The notes under the pieces were generated by a model, which was given only the letters and a program-made list of their open reading frames with translations, searched no databases and was not told the origin of the DNA. From assembly GCA_013043945.1 (NCBI GenBank), contig JABEUW010000142.1:1-6801 (forward strand): a stretch of DNA of 6,801 nt, in the 5' to 3' direction. The translations under genes and the position numbers were made by a program. Numbering within the stretch: the stretch's first letter is position 1; each line of letters starts with the position of its first letter. The stretch comes from Vulcanimicrobiota bacterium (lineage in GTDB: Bacteria > Vulcanimicrobiota > Vulcanimicrobiia > Vulcanimicrobiales > Vulcanimicrobiaceae). This document shows positions 6,717 to 6,801 of this stretch, piece after piece.

Positions 6717-6801
6717 CGTTCGTGCGCGGCGAGAACCGCACGCACGCTCGCGTACGCCGGCGGCGGCGCGCTCTCGAAGCCGAGCTCGACGCGCGTGCGC
6801 G
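6713..6801 (-). CDS. C-terminal end of an unidentified gene upstream of tgt (rest outside window)
   Basis: On the minus strand an open frame enters from the window edge, runs 28 codons and stops at TGA (6715-6713). The stop shares bases with the tgt GTG (GTGA overlap), a typical operon junction. Almost every codon ends in G or C, as in the neighbouring genes, which supports real coding. The peptide includes VELGFESAPPPAYASVRAVL and ends AAHER. I do not recognise the family. It does not resemble the C-terminus of QueA, the common tgt neighbour. The other two minus frames are also open over this short stretch, so the call depends on the junction and third-position bias. Confidence 0.5.
   Translation of the reverse strand, partial: RTRVELGFESAPPPAYASVRAVLAAHER

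Noticed and set aside
6717..6801. Longer N-terminus for tgt, since its frame stays open to the window edge
   Set aside because: There is no ATG, GTG or TTG in frame upstream, the added sequence would be Arg/Ala-rich, and family homology begins just after the GTG at 6716.
1..6801. CRISPR arrays, insertion sequences, tRNA or rRNA genes, phage or defence genes
   Set aside because: No regularly spaced repeats, transposase motifs, terminal inverted repeats or tRNA-like cloverleaf were seen, and conserved coding sequence fills essentially all the space.

Overview
The window is GC-rich bacterial chromosome, completely filled by protein-coding genes and without mobile elements, RNA genes or CRISPR. 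It holds four recognisable genes plus the tail of a fifth. Codon choice is strongly biased to G/C in third positions, and arginine is mostly CGC. The first pair, DUF5693 followed by csaB, belongs to lineages that anchor S-layers through pyruvylated cell-wall polysaccharide (Firmicutes, Cyanobacteria, Deinococcus-Thermus and related phyla). Together with the GC content this suggests a GC-rich, non-Firmicutes member of the Terrabacteria side, for example Eremiobacterota (Vulcanimicrobiota) or Armatimonadota. That assignment is inference, not something the sequence proves.

Left half, plus strand: 1-1731 is the 3' part of a DUF5693 multi-pass membrane protein. It is followed after a single base by csaB (1733-2818), a polysaccharide pyruvyl transferase. 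The two are almost certainly co-translated and probably act together in building or modifying an envelope polysaccharide. After 36 bases comes ileS (2855-5626), isoleucyl-tRNA synthetase, apparently in the same transcription unit. The 36-base gap carries a small hairpin that would hide its only Shine-Dalgarno-like sequence, and a five-codon ORF whose stop overlaps the ileS start.

Right end, minus strand: tgt (6716-5610), bacterial preQ1-type tRNA-guanine transglycosylase, runs toward ileS. The two reading frames overlap tail to tail by 17 bp. A perfect 10-bp GC hairpin (5598-5622) lies across this overlap, with the tgt stop codon in its loop and the ileS stop codon one base beyond its stem. 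Upstream of tgt, the last 28 codons of an unidentified gene end in a GTGA stop/start overlap with tgt.

Most of the content is housekeeping (tRNA charging, tRNA wobble-base modification) beside an envelope-polysaccharide pair. I see no novel defence or mobile system. The points most worth a second look are the convergent-overlap hairpin, the ileS leader, the DUF5693-csaB pair in this genome type, and a clear excess of the palindrome CGATCG.
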